Shown: positions 59,991 to 64,000 of the stretch, one piece after another
How positions within the stretch are numbered: the first letter of the stretch is position 1
How the letters are laid out: each line of letters opens with the position of its first letter
DNA from: Stichopus chloronotus
Lineage: Eukaryota > Echinodermata > Holothuroidea > Aspidochirotida > Stichopodidae
Direction of reading: 5' to 3'
Assembly (NCBI GenBank): GCA_021234535.1
Contig: CM037843.1
Coordinates: forward strand, 6,652,820-6,716,819
DNA: 64,000 bases
The notes under the pieces: model-generated
Seen by the model: the letters and a program-made list of their open reading frames with translations, nothing else
What the model was told of the DNA's origin: nothing
The model's database searches: none
Program-made: the position numbers and the translations under genes

Positions 59991-61899
59991 ACGAAAAACC
60001 CTGTTGGGCTTGGATTATGCACTCCCCGGCAATGCAAATCGAACGACGAACAAAGTATTACAACAAAAATCAACAGATAAAAAAGAGAAAATAACAGACC
60101 AACCCTCGAGAAACCTAACCACTAATACAGAGAAAAAAAAAAAAAACGAAAAGAAGAGACCTACCCCACCCCGTCTTGCCCACGCCCTCCGTCCCTCCCT
60201 TCCCACCTGTGTAACAGCGGAAAAACAGAATTGATGACAATCGTATAAGGAATACAATATGATGAATTCAATCCAGTGCAGCACAAGAACAAGAAACACA
60301 ATTAATTAAGTCGGTCTACTTAGTAGGTTCCAATTAAATATCGGGAAAAGTTTCTCCTAAAAGATTTGATACTAGGCCTGTCAGTAACGGTTTGTGGAAG
60401 AGAACAGATAATCATAAAACATCTGCATGCTGCCCTCAACAAAGAGAACATTTACCCATTTATGCCCAGATGTTACCAGATAAGACTACTGTATCTTTCA
60501 TTAATAATCTAAAACATTCCAGTCACAAAGGTTCCTGCTACGCTGTTAGGTGCGGTAGTTTCCTTTCGATAATGGACGTTAAAAGCTTTGACTCGACCTC
60601 CACGCAAATTGTATCTACATTTCACAAAATTTGGTCTACATGTGACTTGCGCTCCTCTGAAAGAAACTTCATGGTTGACAGTTTTGGACTAAATTAACTC
60701 ACACACTAATTCTTCGCCTTTAATACTTAATCTCGCCCTAAAGTTTCATCAATGAAATGGAACACATTACTTTTTGACTATACTCTACACAAGGGCTGGT
60801 TTCGGTGAAGAGTTCTTCCATCATAGACCTGACGAATCTTTTGGCACTTCACAGAGGAAACTGGTCTCGTATCAGGCAACAATGTTTATGTGGACATGAC
60901 CACCATAAGGTCTGACACCCAACCGATGGTTAATCAACAGTGACATCCAAGAAATGTTGAGCTGTCTATCATCACTGACTAGATTCAGCAATGACAATCT
61001 CCAAAATTTATACGATCGTGAACTGCCTCAGTTGACGATGAAACATGGAATATTTTCACCTCTTGAGCGTCACCTTTCTCGAATTACCACTTAAATTTCA
61101 AGTATTGAAAAGGACTCCACGAGAATTTTAATGCATAAAATTTGTGAGCTCCATTGATTGTGAAAATGGTCACCAAAGGGTCTGGTAATATACAAATGAT
61201 GAGACAAAAATCAAAAGGCAATTTGAATCCTTCCTCAGGATTGGAACAGATTTTAACGCCTAAGTCAATCTGGAGAGCAAGTCTACTTCATGACGGACAA
61301 GAGGAATTTTCATCTACCATCTGACAACAGGAAGAAATTTAACTACAGCTTACAGGGATCAATGCACAATTGCACATGTACCTACCAGGCATTCTGCAAG
61401 GAAATCAAAAAAGGAGGGGGGGAAGAGAGAATTTATTACTACCAAACCATGATTTCAAATTGATACCGTTCTTGGCAAAAGCTACAAATGGGTTCAAGGG
61501 GAAAAAAGTTTGCTTCAAAGTGGGTGAAAGGTGCAAGTTGAAGGGTTCTAAAGGCTATTTAAGTTCAAACATTGCTGCCCCTTCTTCAATTCCCAAGATG
61601 AAAGAATAATTACATTTCTATGGAAATTTTTTTTTCTTTCATTTCTCTGATTTGCACTTATTTAATCCACTACAGATGTTATCTTAACTTTAATTTGAAA
61701 TTAGTTGGCTTTCCTAAAGTACTGTAGTGTATATTCCCAAATTATGATCCATAGTTGTGTTACTTCTATAAAACACTGCTTTACTTCTCAGCTGTGGGTG
61801 TCTGATCATTTAACACTGACACTGTAACAGGAGAAGCATTTGAAGAAACAGACGAAAGAACAAATTTAAACTTTCAAAGAACTTAACTTTAAAAGATAT
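59991..61899. other. non-coding region, no gene recognised
   Basis: Small open frames lack domains or splice context. An A-run lies at about 60133-60146. Confidence 0.35.
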
Positions 61900-62460
61900 T
61901 TAACTGATCACCTTAGAGGTACCAATGAAAAATGTCATGTGGTTTTTAAAACATTCAAAGTCGGTGCCTACTTTTCCTTGAAAGATAGGACCCCTAAGAC
62001 CCTTAAAAGCTAATGTTATTTATTCTTCTGAAGGTTCTTGTGATAAGACCCAAACTTACTCTGGTAAAACAAAAATAAATTTAGTCACCAGGATCAAGGA
62101 ACATCTCTCAGGGAAATTAGAAATCCATGAACACATCACTCAGTGCACAGACTGCCAAACGGCAAACACCAAATAACTACAAACATTGCAGATAACTGAA
62201 ACACAGACTTTGAACTCAAAATGAAAGAAGCCTTGTATACAAAAAAAACTCAAACCTGTTTGAAGTAGTCAATTGTTTCAACATGGATCACAAAACACTC
62301 AGTCTGTTCTAAAACATTGTCCTGACTTTGAACTCGGACTTTACATGTCTGATTGATATATCAACTTGTGACTTTTTGTATTTTCCTCTTACCTGAGGAG
62401 GAAGATGAGATATCTTGGAAAACATGTGTAGTAAACTATGACTTATGTTAACATTTTTGT
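61900..62460 (+). pseudogene. decayed Penelope-like retroelement, GIY-YIG endonuclease end
   Basis: The plus strand reads VFKTFKVGAYFSLKDRTPKT up to about 62008. A one-base frameshift follows, then ANVIYSSEGSCDK, TYSGKTKINLVTRIKEHL and HEHITQCTDC to a stop near 62175. In Penelope-like elements the C-terminal GIY-YIG nuclease has the form VIY-C----YIGKT---L--R--EHL, and the preceding SLKDRTPK segment is also typical. The downstream stretch (KEALYTKK, then TTTTGTATTTTCCTCTTACC and TGAGGAGGAAGATGAGAT) resembles the rest of such an element and its 3' end. Frameshift and stops make it inactive. The reverse transcriptase part is not visible upstream. Confidence 0.78.
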
Positions 62461-64000
62461 CCTAATTTGCTCTTTCGTCTGGTTCCTCAAATGTACAACT
62501 CTTCCTAAATTATAGAAGCATTTTCTTTGTTTCAGCAACTTCATGACTGCCAAGTTTGACCTTTTCATAGTAATTCAACAGTAATTTTGGAACAACGGAG
62601 GAACACAAGATGAAGAAATACTTACAAAGCATTGTTACAATTCCATTTATGGTTACAACAGTTATGATAAACATCCATGATGTCAACTATGACTCGAAAT
62701 TGGCAGATAGGTATTCTTTAGAGGTCTTTGCTTTATATCTACAGGTACAGCGTCAAAGTTCTGAGTCAACTTGAAATTGTTAGAATGGGCAGATGTGAGT
62801 TACCCACAAAAAAATGCTCAAGTTTTAATTTACCTCCTTCAGGGACTCATTAAATGTTGGGGCAAAACACAAGGAAAATCAGGTGACAGTTCACTAGTGC
62901 TTTACCCACTAAACTTAAAACTGCCAGTTTCTTCTGGGATTACAACATGGCCACATATATGCAATCGGCTTTAATGTTAAACTTTGCAATTGCACGATAT
63001 CAGAATGCCAATTCCATCAGAAATTCTTTCTTCTGATTTGCTTTATTTCACTGCAACAAAATTTTACCTCGAATGTTCAGTTTTGCAAGAATCGCACAGA
63101 GATGAGAGTTTGGAGTGTTGAATTTCAACAGCTTATGCTACTAGATCGACACCTGCACAGCGACATGGCACCGTCGGTCAGTAATTCAAACACCAACTGT
63201 CATGATGAATTGGTGTTGTTAAAATAGTCTGAAGACCTGCTCCCCTCAACCATTCGTTTTTGCCTATGAGCATGACAAGATCACCCAGTTGCAATATGAA
63301 ATTAAGCTGCATTAAAGCCTACGAAACTGATGTCTAATTAACCATGTTGTCGGTGGCTACCTGAGTTGGTTTGAAGCACCATCAGGAGATTAAATGACTG
63401 AAGGCAATGAGGTTGACAACAAGTGATACCACACTTTTATCTTTTGCCTTGTTCTGGTATGGAAAAATACTCAGGATCTTTTGCAGCTTCATTCAGCATG
63501 TATCAGCTTATTTCAAATAAGTGTTGTAAATTGGTGTGACAGAAAGGTGGGTTTTAATATCCGTCAAGCAATACGGACTCTACCGACCAAATAAAACATG
63601 GTTACATCATAGTTACACCACCACACGTTAACCTGATTCCTGTTTGAAGCTTGGTATTTTGTGCAAACTGAAATAAGGATATCGTGTATTCATTTTGAGC
63701 CATTCATCGAATGTGAAAGGAAAAGTTGTTCAAAAGTTTGGTTTCACATCCTTGTTACTACACTTACAAAGTATACTTTATTGCGTTATAAATTCGAAAA
63801 AAAAATTGTTGATTCATGCATGTATTACTTTACATGCACTCTGACACAAATATCTTTGGCTCTTCTTGGGAGGAAAGAGGCAAAGGAAGAACTAATTTCT
63901 TAAAAGATACAATTTCATAACCCTGATCTTGAATCAGCATACACATTCTTTACTTTGACCTCAAATGAACAAATAGCACTTTATAAGAAATAAAGAAACA
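62461..64000. other. non-coding right edge of the window
   Basis: No exon or repeat element was recognised. If the NPAS-type gene continues, its bHLH exon lies beyond this edge. Confidence 0.4.

Overview
The window is nuclear DNA from an animal. It is AT-rich, its coding sequence is split into short GT-AG exons separated by introns of about 1 to 7 kb, and it carries metazoan retroelement remnants and many minisatellites. The one protein gene I can support is a bHLH-PAS transcription factor of the NPAS1/NPAS3-trachealess group, which suggests a bilaterian. The repeat content would suit a marine invertebrate such as an echinoderm, hemichordate or lophotrochozoan, but nothing here fixes the phylum.

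Positions 1-7860 are a tandem array, running off the left edge, of a 2.7 kb unit that is itself made of two diverged monomers (a higher-order repeat). Positions 7861-17185 hold no supported gene. They contain a 16-bp and a 59-bp minisatellite and the probable 3' UTR and 3' flank of the NPAS-type gene.

Positions 17186-41253 on the minus strand carry nine coding exons of the NPAS1/3-trh gene. Every junction keeps the reading frame, and together they encode 691 residues from the linker just before PAS-A, through PAS-A and PAS-B, to a natural stop after a long C-terminal exon. The bHLH exon and start codon are not recognisable in the remaining 22.7 kb and probably lie beyond the right edge. The introns hold several minisatellites, a decayed LINE reverse transcriptase interrupted by a TTAA-flanked MITE, a second MITE of the same family, and diverged interspersed repeats. 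One minisatellite (57-58 bp) duplicates the 5' splice site of the third recovered exon (exon C). Another (about 31 bp), made of 3'-splice-site-like units, lies just inside the intron after the sixth (exon F).

Positions 41254-64000 read as non-coding, most likely first-intron or 5' flanking sequence. They contain a 150-bp-arm inverted repeat, a 1.26 kb inverted-terminal-repeat element with a GC-richer core, and a decayed Penelope-like element with a GIY-YIG domain. No bacterial-type operon, CRISPR array, tRNA or rRNA gene was seen.
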